Positions 34,815 through 43,576 are shown, counted from the stretch's first letter. The stretch is 64,000 bases of DNA from Riemerella anatipestifer_E (GCF_009932355.1 NZ_LEKU01000006.1:1-64000); one strand, 5' to 3'. Notes: generated by a model not told the origin, from the sequence alone. Program-made: numbers and translations.

Positions 34815-35105
34815 ATGAAAAAGTCATTATTCGTAGCGGCTGTTGCTGCTTTAGCTGTTGTAGCTTGTAAAAAAACTGAAAACGTTGAAACTGCTGCTGT
34901 AGATTCTACTGCTGTGGAGGCTGTTGATTCTGCTGCTGCTGTTGTAGATTCTGCTGCTACTGTTGTAGATTCTGCTGCTACTGTAGCTGCTGAAGGTGTT
35001 GGTGCTACTGCTGATGCTGCTGCTGACGCTGCTAAAGGTGCTGCTGATGCTGCTAAAGGTGCTGTTGACAACGCTGCTGATAAAGTAAAAGAAGCTACTA
35101 AGTAG
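34815..35105 (+). CDS. Small Ala-rich lipoprotein with repeats
   Basis: This 96-residue protein has a signal peptide with the lipobox LAVVACKK at residue 18. The mature part is almost entirely Ala, Val, Asp, Ser, Thr and Lys in short repeats. At DNA level a 21-nt unit is repeated perfectly at 34941-34961 and 34962-34982, and another 21-nt unit (AKGAADA) repeats nearby. I chose the ATG at 34815 since it starts the signal. It is probably helical and surface- or periplasm-exposed. Function unknown. Confidence 0.8.
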   Translation: MKKSLFVAAVAALAVVACKKTENVETAAVDSTAVEAVDSAAAVVDSAATVVDSAATVAAEGVGATADAAADAAKGAADAAKGAVDNAADKVKEATK

Positions 35106-35130
35106 TCTTTAAGCGATATACAGACAAACT

Positions 35131-35160
35131 AAGACACTCTAAATTTAGAGTGTCTTTTTT
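35131..35160 (+). terminator. Rho-independent terminator
   Basis: A perfect 26-nt palindrome (35131-35156) is followed by T. It ends the Ala-rich lipoprotein transcript. Confidence 0.85.
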
Positions 35161-35183
35161 ATTTTAATATATGATGTGATAAA

Positions 35184-35224
35184 ATAATAGGCTATTTCTT
35201 TAATGAGATAGCCTATTTATTTTT
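35184..35224. terminator. Terminator for serS, possibly bidirectional
   Basis: aataggctat (35186-35195) pairs with atagcctatt (35208-35217), with A- and T-rich flanks on both sides. Confidence 0.75.
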
Positions 35225-35246
35225 TTATATTCAAAAACGAGGAATT

Positions 35247-36515
35247 TTATATACTATCAAATCTTGTATATGCTCTTAGCTTTTCTGGAATGTTAATACC
35301 TTCTTGCGTTTGGTTGTTCTCTAAAAGTGCTGCCATTACTCTAGGTAAAGCCATCGCAGAACCATTTAATGTATGTACTAACTGAGGTTTATCATCTCCT
35401 GATTTATATCTACATTTTAACCTATTAGCTTGAAAATTCTCAAAATTAGACACCGAAGATACCTCTAACCATCTCTGCTGAGCCGCACTCCAAACCTCAA
35501 AATCGTAAGTAAGTGCAGAAGTAAAGCTCATATCGCCACCACATAAACGCAAAATTCTAAATGGCAATTCCAAATCTTCTAGAATAGACTTTACATGAGC
35601 CACCATCTCATCTAGTGCAGCATAAGAGTTTTCTGGCTTTTCTAATCTTACTATCTCTACCTTTTCAAATTGATGAAGTCGGTTAAGTCCTCTCACATCA
35701 GCACCGTAGCTTCCCGCTTCTCTTCTGTAACATTGAGAAAAAGCCGTATTCTTTACAGGAAGTTTTTTTTCCTCCAAGATTACATCTCTATAAATATTGG
35801 TTACAGGCACTTCTGCTGTAGGAATAAGGTATAAATTATCCTCATTCACAAAATACATTTGTCCCTCTTTATCAGGAAGTTGCCCCGTACCATAACCAGA
35901 GGCTTCATTTACTACATGTGGCGGATTTACCTCTAGGTAACCTGCATCAGTATTTTTATCAAGAAAAAACTGTACTAAAGCCCTTTGTAACCTAGCTCCT
36001 TTCCCTAAATAAACAGGAAAACCTGCTCCTGCTATTTTCACCCCCAGCTCAAAATCAATTAGATTGTGTTTTTTAGCGAGTTCCCAGTGTGGCAAAGCCT
36101 CTGTTCCCATTTCAAAAGTATCACAAGACTGATACACCACCTCGTTATCATCTGCCGAACTACCTGCTTTTACAATGTCTGCTGGTATGTTTGGGATTTG
36201 ATAAAGAATATTCAGTAGAGACTCCTCTTTTTCTTTCAATAATTGTTGTAAATCCTGCGATTTCTGCTTAAACTCTCCTGTTTTAGTTTTAGCCTCCTCT
36301 GCTTCTTGCTTCTTCCCTTCCTTCATTAGAAGACCTATCTCTTTGGATATTTTATTCATTTGAGCTAAATTTTCATCTAACTCATACTGTATTTTCTTTC
36401 TTTCGTCATCAGTCGCTATTGCCTCATCTACAAGGTTTAGCTCCTTAAAATTTCTCTTTTTAAGCCCTTCTAAAACACGGCTTTTTTGCTCTCTTAAAAA
36501 TTGAACTTGTAACAT
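35247..36515 (-). CDS. serS: Seryl-tRNA synthetase
   Basis: This class II synthetase of 422 residues charges tRNA-Ser. It has an N-terminal coiled coil (about 25-105, rich in KEEAEEAK) that grips the tRNA, then the catalytic core with PVTNIYRDVILEEKKLPV, FSQCYRREAGSYGADVRGLNRLHQFEKVE (motif 2) and NGSAMALPRVMAALLEN (motif 3). Length is standard. A -7 box lies upstream. Confidence 0.97.
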   Translation of the reverse strand: MLQVQFLREQKSRVLEGLKKRNFKELNLVDEAIATDDERKKIQYELDENLAQMNKISKEIGLLMKEGKKQEAEEAKTKTGEFKQKSQDLQQLLKEKEESLLNILYQIPNIPADIVKAGSSADDNEVVYQSCDTFEMGTEALPHWELAKKHNLIDFELGVKIAGAGFPVYLGKGARLQRALVQFFLDKNTDAGYLEVNPPHVVNEASGYGTGQLPDKEGQMYFVNEDNLYLIPTAEVPVTNIYRDVILEEKKLPVKNTAFSQCYRREAGSYGADVRGLNRLHQFEKVEIVRLEKPENSYAALDEMVAHVKSILEDLELPFRILRLCGGDMSFTSALTYDFEVWSAAQQRWLEVSSVSNFENFQANRLKCRYKSGDDKPQLVHTLNGSAMALPRVMAALLENNQTQEGINIPEKLRAYTRFDSI

Positions 36516-36551
36516 TGATATTTATTTAAAATAAGGAGTTTATATATTCCA

Positions 36552-36559
36552 CAAAAGTA
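36552..36559 (-). promoter_or_regulatory. -7 box for serS
   Basis: Minus-strand TACTTTTG matches TAnnTTTG, 37 nt upstream of serS. Confidence 0.45.
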
Positions 36560-36563
36560 AGCA

Positions 36564-37067
36564 TTATTTTACGATTGTAATAACATTACTCGCCTGACTT
36601 TGCTTAGAAAAAACTTGATTATTATTCCAAAAAATTTCTTTGACTTGAAAAAGACTTGGCTGCCAAGAGTAAATAACTCTCATTGTATCTATTTCTGTGA
36701 CGGAGGTAGAATCCGTTAGTTTTTTCTTCCAATTAAATGCAATATCCGATTGGTAATATTTTAAACTAGGAGAAACCGAATCCTTCAAATTTCTAGTTGC
36801 TCCAGAAATATATTGAATATAATAGATGGAATCTACTCCCATCTTCCTAGAAAAACCCGAGGATAGATTAACCGAACTATAAGCTCCTCCCAAATCACTC
36901 AAAGTGAAACTAGCTCTATTTTGAGAAGTATTGGTATTTAGTAAATCTCTACCCGAAGTATCTTTTACAAAAATATCTATCGTTTGGTCTATATACTGTA
37001 CCTCAGCATCTTCCTTCCTACAAGAAAATACCAACAGTAAAATTATAAAAACAGTGTATCTTTTCAT
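36564..37067 (-). CDS. Hypothetical lipoprotein
   Basis: This 167-residue protein starts MKRYTVFIILLLVFSCRKED, a signal with lipobox cysteine at residue 16. I chose the start at 37067 because the frame upstream would add a non-signal extension overlapping tilS. The rest is unrecognised; it includes a Ser/Thr-rich segment and a possible beta fold (TMRVIYSWQPSLFQVKEIFW). It is divergent from tilS. Confidence 0.72.
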   Translation of the reverse strand: MKRYTVFIILLLVFSCRKEDAEVQYIDQTIDIFVKDTSGRDLLNTNTSQNRASFTLSDLGGAYSSVNLSSGFSRKMGVDSIYYIQYISGATRNLKDSVSPSLKYYQSDIAFNWKKKLTDSTSVTEIDTMRVIYSWQPSLFQVKEIFWNNNQVFSKQSQASNVITIVK

Positions 37068-37129
37068 TATCACAAATATACTAAGTTTTAGCGGATTTAG
37101 CCTTGCTTCTTCACTACCTAATTTTCTTG

Positions 37130-37137
37130 TATCTTTG
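37130..37137 (+). promoter_or_regulatory. -7 box just before tilS
   Basis: TATCTTTG ends 4 nt before the tilS ATG at 37142. If used, the transcript would be leaderless or nearly so, or would begin at a later start codon. Confidence 0.4.
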
Positions 37138-37141
37138 GACA

Positions 37142-38425
37142 ATGATTTCCGTGGATTTATTTAAAACTAAACTAAAGGAGCTACTACCTAACTACAACGA
37201 ACATCAATTTCTATTAGCGGTAAGTGGTGGAGCAGATTCTATGGTATTGGCTCATCTGATGACTAAAATAGATACTAAAATAGAGATAGCTCACATCAAC
37301 TATAAATTACGAGGCGAAGATTCGGATAAAGACACTGCATTAGTACAAGAATTCTGCGAGAAGCATCATATTCCGTTTCATTGTTATACTGTTTCGGAAA
37401 AAGATAAAAAACCGTCAGGGTCTATTCAGCTATGGGCAAGAGAGCTTAGGTATCAGTTCTTTAGAAACATTATGAAAACCCGAAATCTAAGCTACCTCGT
37501 AACTGCTCACCACTTAAACGACCAGCTAGAAACCTTTATCATCAATCTTTCTAGAGGTAGTGGCATCAAAGGATTAGTGGGTATTCCTAATAACGAAAAC
37601 CATATTTTACGCCCTTTGCTAGATTTTAGCAAAGAGGAAATTTATCATTTTGCAGAAACACATTCCGTAGCGTTTAGAGAAGATAAATCTAACCAAAAAC
37701 AAGATTATCTTAGAAACAAGATAAGACATTCTGTTGTTCCAAAGCTAGGAGAAATCAATCCTGATTTTTTGGATAATTTTAGAAAGAGTATTGATTTTTT
37801 ATCTGAAGCTAAACACTTTATAAATCAACAAATTGAAGACAAAATAAAAGACATTTCAATAAATACTGAAAACGAAATCATTATAAACCGATACGCTTTA
37901 GAAAAGGAATCTAGCTTTATTCAATTTGAGATACTCAATAAATTTGGATTTAGCAATAAAGCGGAAATTAGTAAGATGTTTACCGCTGAAACTGGGAAAT
38001 CGTTTTATTCTAACGAGTACCAATGCCTCATCAATAGGGAACAACTTATTATTAGTAAAAAGGAAACTCTATCAAATAATGATGAAGAAATCACGCTTCC
38101 TAACAACAAGGAAATAAACTTAAACCAATGGATAACTTATAATAAAAGAAAAAATTTAGAATGGAGCTTTGATGCAGAACAAATTTCTTTACCTCTAAAA
38201 TTAAGGCATAAGGAGGCTGGCGACTTCTTTTATCCAAAAGGAATGGTGGGTAGAAAAAAGGTTTCTAAGTTTTTTAAAGACGAAAAATTGTCTATTTTAG
38301 CAAAATCAAAAATTTGGTTGCTTTGCGATAACGAAAATCGTGTTTTAGGCGTTATACCTTTGAGACAAGACGGCAGATTTGCCTCTAATGACAAAACAGA
38401 AAAAAACATCAAAATTATTTTATAA
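37142..38425 (+). CDS. tilS: tRNA(Ile)-lysidine synthetase TilS
   Basis: This enzyme modifies the wobble cytidine of the AUA-reading tRNA-Ile to lysidine. Its 427 residues carry the PP-loop ATPase motif SGGADS at 28-33, AHINYKLRGEDSDKD, the TAHHLNDQLET motif, and RSVVPKLGEINPDF-type elements. A C-terminal TilS domain (KLRHKEAGDFFYPKGMVGRKKVSKFFKDEK) follows. I chose the ATG at 37142, giving the usual N-terminus. Confidence 0.95.
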   Translation: MISVDLFKTKLKELLPNYNEHQFLLAVSGGADSMVLAHLMTKIDTKIEIAHINYKLRGEDSDKDTALVQEFCEKHHIPFHCYTVSEKDKKPSGSIQLWARELRYQFFRNIMKTRNLSYLVTAHHLNDQLETFIINLSRGSGIKGLVGIPNNENHILRPLLDFSKEEIYHFAETHSVAFREDKSNQKQDYLRNKIRHSVVPKLGEINPDFLDNFRKSIDFLSEAKHFINQQIEDKIKDISINTENEIIINRYALEKESSFIQFEILNKFGFSNKAEISKMFTAETGKSFYSNEYQCLINREQLIISKKETLSNNDEEITLPNNKEINLNQWITYNKRKNLEWSFDAEQISLPLKLRHKEAGDFFYPKGMVGRKKVSKFFKDEKLSILAKSKIWLLCDNENRVLGVIPLRQDGRFASNDKTEKNIKIIL

Positions 38426-38435
38426 TTAAAAAGTT

Positions 38436-40508
38436 ATGAAACTAAGATACTTATTACTTTTATGGTGGACTATGCTAGCCGTAAGCTTCTCGGCTCAGAT
38501 AAAAGACCCTGTAAAATTCAAACTAAAAGTTAATGAACTTGGTAACCAAGAGTATGAGGCAGTCCTTACTGCTACCTTAGAAAATGGCTGGCATATCTAC
38601 TCCAAAGATTTACCTGAAGACAGTGGTATCCCTACGGAAATGAAAGTTTCAGGAGCGAATATAATTCCTGTGGGTAAAATTGTAGAGATTGGTAAAAAAC
38701 ACGATGAATTTTCAGAAGCCTTTGGTGCTAGGATTGTTTACTTCTCTAATACAGCCACATTCAAACAGAAATTTAAACTAAAAGATGCGTCCAAACCTGC
38801 AGATGTAAGTGTAGAAATTACTTATCAAACTTGTAACGACCGTGTGTGCCTGGCTCCTAACACTTTAGAATTTGAGGAAAAAATTAAAACCAACCTTACA
38901 GAAACCAACTCTAAAGAAAGCGAACAAACACCATTACAAGAGGCTATTAAAGATACAGTAAACCAAAATACAAATCTAACCTCAGCAGAAAATACAACAC
39001 CGTCCGCACAAGTGCTACAAGGAGAAAATTCTCTAAAGGTAGAATCTTTAAATCCTAAAACACCACTTACTGACTGCGGCGTAGCAACAGAAGAAGAAAG
39101 TTCTAGCAACTGGTGGATTCTTATTTTAGGCTTTATTGGAGGGCTTATTGCGTTATTAACGCCTTGCGTTTTCCCTATGATTCCGCTCACGGTTTCATTC
39201 TTTACCAAAGGGACTGCCAATAAGGCTAAAGGTAAACGAGATGCTATTATTTATGGAATATTTATCTTGGTAATTTTTATTTTACTGAGCATACCATTCC
39301 ATATTATAGACGGCATTTCTGGGAACATCTTTAATGATATTTCTACCAATGTTTGGCTTAATTTGTTCTTCTTTGGGATATTCTTATTCTTTGCGTTAAG
39401 CTTCTTTGGATATTATGATATTACACTCCCAAGCTGGATTGCCAACAAATCGTCTAAAGCAGAAGAAGCTGGAGGTCTAATTGGTATTTTCTTTATGGCT
39501 CTTACTTTAGTAATTGTATCATTCTCTTGTACAGGACCTATACTTGGCAGCTTACTCGGTAGTGCCGTTACTGGCTCTAGTGATGTACCAATGCTCCTTA
39601 CCTTTGCTTTAGCTGGGTTTGGACTGTCTTGGGCGATTGTATTCGGTGCGTTGGCGCTGTTCCCTCAAGCGTTACAATCTTTACCAAAATCTGGTGGCTG
39701 GATGAATACCGTAAAAGTAATACTCGGTTTTATAGAGTTAGCTTTGGCTCTTAAATTCCTTTCTAAAGCCGACCTTGTATCTAAAACTTTTTTATTAAAA
39801 CGAGAGCTTTTCATTGTATTGTGGATTATCATCACCATAGGACTTGTATTATATCTATTTGGAAAAATAAGATTTCCGCACGATGATAAAAACGCCAAAA
39901 TATCCACTACTCGTAAGGTTTTCGGAGTACTTGGGATTGGGTTTGTTATTTATCTAATTCAAGGGCTAGTTCCTTCGGACAGACCCAAATTACAACTACT
40001 AAGTGGCATTTTACCTCCTATCAACGTAAGCTACTTACACAACGAGCAAGAAGGCATCTTAGGTATGCACCCAGAACACGACTTTTTCGTAGCTCTGGAA
40101 CAAGCTAAAAAGGTAAATAAACCGGTACTAATAGACTTTACGGGCTATGGTTGTGAAAACTGTAGAAAAATGGAAGAGTTCGTGTGGTCTGAACCTGACA
40201 TCTTACCTATCTTACAAAATGAAGTTGTTCTAGCGTCTTTATATGTAGATGATAAAGAAGAACTTCCTGAAAACGAACAAATAAAAATAGATATGGGTGG
40301 CGGTCAGAAGAAAAAAGTAAAAACAATAGGAGACCGCTGGAGCCTTTTCCAACAAGTGAATTTCAATAATAATTCTCAACCGCATTATGTTTTGGTAACG
40401 CCTGACGGAAAGGTCATCAATAAGCCTGTCTCTGGATATATGCCAAAAGAAGATTTTAAACAATTCTTAGAGTGTGGCGTAAATTGGTTCAAGAAAAATA
40501 AAAAGTAA
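38436..40508 (+). CDS. dsbD: DsbD-type thiol:disulfide interchange protein
   Basis: This 690-residue inner-membrane protein moves reducing power to the periplasm. It has a signal peptide, an N-terminal DsbD-alpha domain (QTCNDRVCLAPNTLEF with its Cys pair), eight or so membrane helices with a CVFPMIPLT motif and SFSCTGPILGSLLG, and a C-terminal thioredoxin domain with Cys573-Cys576 in GYGCENCRK. It starts 10 nt after tilS, so the two are co-transcribed. It may keep heme-binding cysteines reduced for cytochrome c maturation (inference). Confidence 0.93.
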   Translation: MKLRYLLLLWWTMLAVSFSAQIKDPVKFKLKVNELGNQEYEAVLTATLENGWHIYSKDLPEDSGIPTEMKVSGANIIPVGKIVEIGKKHDEFSEAFGARIVYFSNTATFKQKFKLKDASKPADVSVEITYQTCNDRVCLAPNTLEFEEKIKTNLTETNSKESEQTPLQEAIKDTVNQNTNLTSAENTTPSAQVLQGENSLKVESLNPKTPLTDCGVATEEESSSNWWILILGFIGGLIALLTPCVFPMIPLTVSFFTKGTANKAKGKRDAIIYGIFILVIFILLSIPFHIIDGISGNIFNDISTNVWLNLFFFGIFLFFALSFFGYYDITLPSWIANKSSKAEEAGGLIGIFFMALTLVIVSFSCTGPILGSLLGSAVTGSSDVPMLLTFALAGFGLSWAIVFGALALFPQALQSLPKSGGWMNTVKVILGFIELALALKFLSKADLVSKTFLLKRELFIVLWIIITIGLVLYLFGKIRFPHDDKNAKISTTRKVFGVLGIGFVIYLIQGLVPSDRPKLQLLSGILPPINVSYLHNEQEGILGMHPEHDFFVALEQAKKVNKPVLIDFTGYGCENCRKMEEFVWSEPDILPILQNEVVLASLYVDDKEELPENEQIKIDMGGGQKKKVKTIGDRWSLFQQVNFNNNSQPHYVLVTPDGKVINKPVSGYMPKEDFKQFLECGVNWFKKNKK

Positions 40509-40518
40509 TTAAAAAACA

Positions 40519-40560
40519 CAAAATCCCTTCCTTAAAGTCCAACGAAGGGATTTTGTTTAT
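40519..40560 (+). terminator. Rho-independent terminator
   Basis: A perfect 12-bp stem (40519-40530 with 40544-40555) is followed by T, ending the tilS-dsbD transcript. Confidence 0.9.
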
Positions 40561-40565
40561 ATAAA

Positions 40566-40697
40566 CACCCACATTGCGTAAGGGATAGAGCGGATACCCC
40601 GCAGGGAAGAAGCCGCGGAGCGGCAATGACCGAGGAGTAGAAGCGATAGCCCGACCCTAGCCGTGGGAATAGCCTAGGCAAAGGGATACGCCCTTAT
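40566..40697. ncRNA. GC-rich structured intergenic element (candidate RNA or dispersed repeat)
   Basis: This stretch is much richer in G and C than its flanks and contains no reading frame. TAAGGG (40579-40584) can pair with CCCTTA (40691-40696) to close it. Inside are hairpins GCGG/CCGC (40590-40602) and GCCGC/GCGGC with a 3-nt loop (40612-40624). A flavobacterial RNA motif such as Flavo-1, or a multicopy repeat, is possible; I cannot decide. The strand is not certain. Confidence 0.45.
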
Positions 40698-40731
40698 CTT
40701 AGTATTATAAAAAAATAACTTTCTACTGAAT

Positions 40732-41490
40732 ATGCTTAATTACGAAATTTCTGGTAAGGGACAAGAGCCTTTGGTCTTGTTACACGGTTTTTTGGAAAAC
40801 AATAGTATTTGGAACGATTTGGAGCCGTATTTATCCGAGCATTTTAGCCTAATCAAAATAGATTTACCAGGACACGGAAAATCGGAGGTGATGAGCGATA
40901 TCCATACGATGGAACTAATGGCGAAAGAAGTGAAAAAGGTAACTGACCACCTCAATCTGTCTAGATTTCATATTTTGGGGCATTCTATGGGCGGTTATGT
41001 AAGTCTTGCTTTTGCGGAAAAATGGCATACACAACTTAAAAGCCTCACGCTTTTTTTCTCTACCTTCCAAGCTGATGATGACGCTAAAAAGGAACTGAGA
41101 AGAAAAAGTTTTAGAATTATACAAGAAAGTTTTTCTACTTATGTAGGAGCTGGCGTTCCGCTTTTGTTCAATCCAAACGAGAGAGAACAACTAGGTTCTA
41201 AAATAGAACAAGCCAAGAAAATCGCACTAAGTACGCCTACACAAGGGGCTCTAGCCGCCGTAAAAGGTATGATTGAACGAACAGATAAACGAAATCTACT
41301 TGAACAGATAGAAACCAAAGTACTGGTATTGGCAGGGCGACACGATGCCGCTGTAAACCACGAAGCATTGCTTAATCTTTTGCCACAAAGAGCCTCTATA
41401 AAGCACTATCTCCTAGATTGTGGACACAACGGACATTGGGAACTCCCTAAAGATTGTGCGGAAATTATCAATAAAGAATTGATTTGCTAA
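40732..41490 (+). CDS. Alpha/beta-fold hydrolase
   Basis: This 252-residue cytoplasmic hydrolase has the oxyanion motif LLHGF near 17-20, nucleophile Ser85 in GHSMGG, an acid in LAGRHDAAV and a terminal histidine in LLDCGHNGHWELP. The substrate is unknown; it is probably an esterase or thioesterase-like enzyme. It lies alone between the structured element and the small-ORF array. Confidence 0.9.
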   Translation: MLNYEISGKGQEPLVLLHGFLENNSIWNDLEPYLSEHFSLIKIDLPGHGKSEVMSDIHTMELMAKEVKKVTDHLNLSRFHILGHSMGGYVSLAFAEKWHTQLKSLTLFFSTFQADDDAKKELRRKSFRIIQESFSTYVGAGVPLLFNPNEREQLGSKIEQAKKIALSTPTQGALAAVKGMIERTDKRNLLEQIETKVLVLAGRHDAAVNHEALLNLLPQRASIKHYLLDCGHNGHWELPKDCAEIINKELIC

Positions 41491-41498
41491 AAAGTAAA

Positions 41499-41573
41499 AT
41501 GTTTTCTGATATGCAAAAGAGCGTTAATGGCTTTGAAAGCACCGTGGTTTCAAATTGGATGATATATAAATAA
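41499..41573 (+). CDS. Tiny ORF, possible gene remnant
   Basis: This 24-codon frame (MFSDMQKSVNGFESTVVSNW, then MIYK) lies right after the hydrolase gene. It has no recognisable domain. It may be the 3' remnant of a lost gene at the border of the array that follows, or non-coding. Confidence 0.25.
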   Translation: MFSDMQKSVNGFESTVVSNWMIYK

Positions 41574-41585
41574 TATACTTTAATA

Positions 41586-42056
41586 ATGATTGCTTTTTTA
41601 AAAAAAATTCGTTCTCTAAGAGAACTGGGGTTAGCTACCATATTTTATATACTATTTCTGATGTTTATGTGGTGGTATATAGGTTATAATCCTTATTCTA
41701 CTTTGGGAATATTCCTTTTATGCTTTATAGTATATGCTTTACCTGTAATAGTTTTATTTTTCAACTATAAACAACACAGCTCCTACAAGACTTTTAACTT
41801 AAAGGAAATTAATAGTGCAGATATAGAAAAAGTACAACTAGTAGGAACAGGACATAAAATAAAAAACTCTCAGAATGCTTATACATTACCTTATTGTATG
41901 AACTTTTTTTACCTTAAAATCCATTTGAAAAATAGCTCGACCCCCATTATAATTACCAGTGTAGATGATTATAATATAGAAAAAAAATTTCACGAACACT
42001 TCCCAAATATTAAAATAGAAAGGAAAATAGATGCATTCCCTTTATTACCAAAATAA
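41586..42056 (+). CDS. Hypothetical two-helix membrane protein (family A)
   Basis: This 156-residue protein has two membrane segments (about 14-33 and 38-58) and a soluble C-terminal domain (ADIEKVQLVGTGHKIK, then HFPNIKIERKIDAFPLL). I do not recognise the family. Copies of it recur nearby: a tail fragment at 43290-43409 and a frameshifted paralogue at 43577-44099. It is the first member of a run of small AT-rich genes, one of which resembles an immunity protein. Confidence 0.7.
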   Translation: MIAFLKKIRSLRELGLATIFYILFLMFMWWYIGYNPYSTLGIFLLCFIVYALPVIVLFFNYKQHSSYKTFNLKEINSADIEKVQLVGTGHKIKNSQNAYTLPYCMNFFYLKIHLKNSSTPIIITSVDDYNIEKKFHEHFPNIKIERKIDAFPLLPK

Positions 42057-42121
42057 GAGTTGATGAAGTCTGTATTTAAAATTTTATAGAATAACATCAA
42101 TATTTTCTAAATAGATTTATA

Positions 42122-42448
42122 ATGAACATAGAATACGATCAACTAGAAGAACTGTGTAAAAAAATTGAAAGCAGAGTAAAAAAACAAAAAATAACACTTC
42201 ATTTTAAAGAAGTTCTTAATTATATTTATATAGATGATAACAAAGATTTTTTTTTCAAGCCCTATAAGGCTGAAATTTTTTCTACAGAATTATATAATTT
42301 CCTATTTCTAGAGGATGATAATGGAATAGATAGAGAATGGGTACTATTAAAATTAGTAATAGAGTTCAGCAATGGTGACTTAATAGAGGTTGATAAAATA
42401 GAAGAGACTATTTACCTTAAATTAAAAGACCTTTCACTGATAGAGTAA
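42122..42448 (+). CDS. Hypothetical small acidic protein
   Basis: This 108-residue protein is soluble, acidic and rich in Glu/Asp/Lys, with an apparent alpha plus beta pattern. No family is recognised. It ends 3 nt before the Imm40-like gene, so the two are translationally linked. In the partial duplication downstream only its last 20 nt or so remain. Size and setting suggest an immunity-type protein, but this is inference. Confidence 0.65.
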   Translation: MNIEYDQLEELCKKIESRVKKQKITLHFKEVLNYIYIDDNKDFFFKPYKAEIFSTELYNFLFLEDDNGIDREWVLLKLVIEFSNGDLIEVDKIEETIYLKLKDLSLIE

Positions 42449-42451
42449 TTT

Positions 42452-42829
42452 ATGAAAGATAATCTAACCTATTGGGAACTCCTACAAGAAAACGGATTTC
42501 CTATGTCAAATATCAATCCTGGTAGCAATGAATTTGCATTACCTATAATTGAGACTTTAGAAAGTCTAAAATTATTAGATAAAGAGAAAAAAGCCATTTT
42601 GGGAGGAGATGTTCTTGTAGAAAACAACGGAACACTAATCTATATCTATCAACTTTTAGGTGATGAATATATCTATCTAAATTGGTACTGTGATAGATTG
42701 AAAAACGAGACTTATGAAACCTACCTCAAAAGAAGCCTTTCTAAAGCACGAAAAGAAATTGAAAATTTGTTGAAAATTGAAAATCAACATAACAAAAAAA
42801 TATATATTGTGCTTGTTACAGAAGGTTAA
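42452..42829 (+). CDS. Imm40-like immunity protein
   Basis: This 125-residue soluble protein has an N-terminal ELLQENGFPMSNINPGSNEFALP, then ILGGDVLVENNG and LNWYCDRLKNETYETYLKRSLSKAR. The pairing of GGDV with a later NWYCD and a helical tail resembles the Imm40 family of polymorphic-toxin immunity proteins; this is from memory of the family, not a search. No toxin gene is adjacent, so it would be an orphan immunity gene. A truncated copy of its 5' end lies at 43443-43523. Confidence 0.6.
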   Translation: MKDNLTYWELLQENGFPMSNINPGSNEFALPIIETLESLKLLDKEKKAILGGDVLVENNGTLIYIYQLLGDEYIYLNWYCDRLKNETYETYLKRSLSKARKEIENLLKIENQHNKKIYIVLVTEG

Positions 42830-42841
42830 AATTTTAGTATA

Positions 42842-42931
42842 ATGTCAACCTATACTGGAGATGCTATTACAGGTAATTATCTAACGAGAACAAAAGAACC
42901 AAGACATTTTAATTGGAAGAAAACCAAATAA
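42842..42931 (+). CDS. Tiny ORF, possible toxin tail remnant
   Basis: A 29-codon frame (MSTYTGDAITGNYLTRTKEP, then RHFNWKKTK) is basic and polar, unlike its acidic neighbours. It could be the C-terminal tail of a deleted toxin gene lying between two immunity-like genes, but the evidence is slight. Confidence 0.3.
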   Translation: MSTYTGDAITGNYLTRTKEPRHFNWKKTK

Positions 42932-42947
42932 TACAATATATTACAGC

Positions 42948-43289
42948 ATGAAATATTTAAAATTTAAATCCCCTTGGGATTATAATGATAAGAAGAAAAG
43001 TTTTGTAGAAAAAATTATTTTATATTTGGGTCTATCAGCCAATCCTGATTATGATAACAAAATATATAATGTTGAATTCTGGCTAGTAGAGTTTGATGAA
43101 GAAGATATACCCATTAGAGAAATTGGTTTAGATAATAACTCAAAAGTCATTTTAAAAATGCCCTATAAAAAAAACTATGGGTACTGGACAGATAATAACT
43201 TGGTGTATCAGGATTTTATTAGTGATTTTGCTTCCGTAAAAATAGAAAAAAAGGAGTTTGAAGAAAAATGGAAGGCACAAAGAGAATAA
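42948..43289 (+). CDS. Hypothetical immunity-like protein
   Basis: This 113-residue soluble protein has a mixed alpha/beta pattern with YNVEFWLVEFDEEDIPIREIGLD and VILKMPYKKNYGYWTDNNLVYQDF. Similar small proteins occur near Rhs-type toxins in flavobacteria as I recall, but I cannot name a family. It lies inside the immunity-like array. Confidence 0.6.
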   Translation: MKYLKFKSPWDYNDKKKSFVEKIILYLGLSANPDYDNKIYNVEFWLVEFDEEDIPIREIGLDNNSKVILKMPYKKNYGYWTDNNLVYQDFISDFASVKIEKKEFEEKWKAQRE

Positions 43290-43523
43290 TACTCTATTAT
43301 CACGAGTTTAAAGGACTATGATATTGAAAAAAATTTTCACAAACACTTCCCAAATATTAAAATAGAAAGGAAAATAGATGCATTCTCTTTATTACCGAAC
43401 CCAAAATAAAAGCTAATAATTTAACTACTGATAAAGTAATTTATGATAAATAATCTAATCTATTCGGAACTCCTAAAAGAAAGCGGATTTCCTATAACCA
43501 AGTATTATAATTTTTATCACTAA
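43290..43523 (+). pseudogene. Remnant of a duplicated family A plus Imm40-like unit
   Basis: 43290-43409 closely matches the 3' end of the gene at 41586-42056, including a nearly identical 60-nt stretch. 43443-43523 matches the start of the Imm40-like gene (MINNLIYSELLKESGFPIT against MKDNLTYWELLQENGFPMS) and then stops. The intervening gene (42122-42448) is deleted except for its last 20 nt. This is a tandem duplication that has since decayed. Confidence 0.85.
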
Positions 43524-43576
43524 ATATGAAACCATTTTATCAACAATCATATTCGCAGAAATAAAAATAATATAGT

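Noticed and set aside
36564..37142. Longer start for the lipoprotein divergent from tilS
   Set aside because: The extra 25 residues overlap tilS and would bury the lipoprotein signal.
40566..40697. Insertion sequence end or transposon remnant
   Set aside because: There is no transposase sequence and no target-site duplication that I can see; the block is short and GC-rich.
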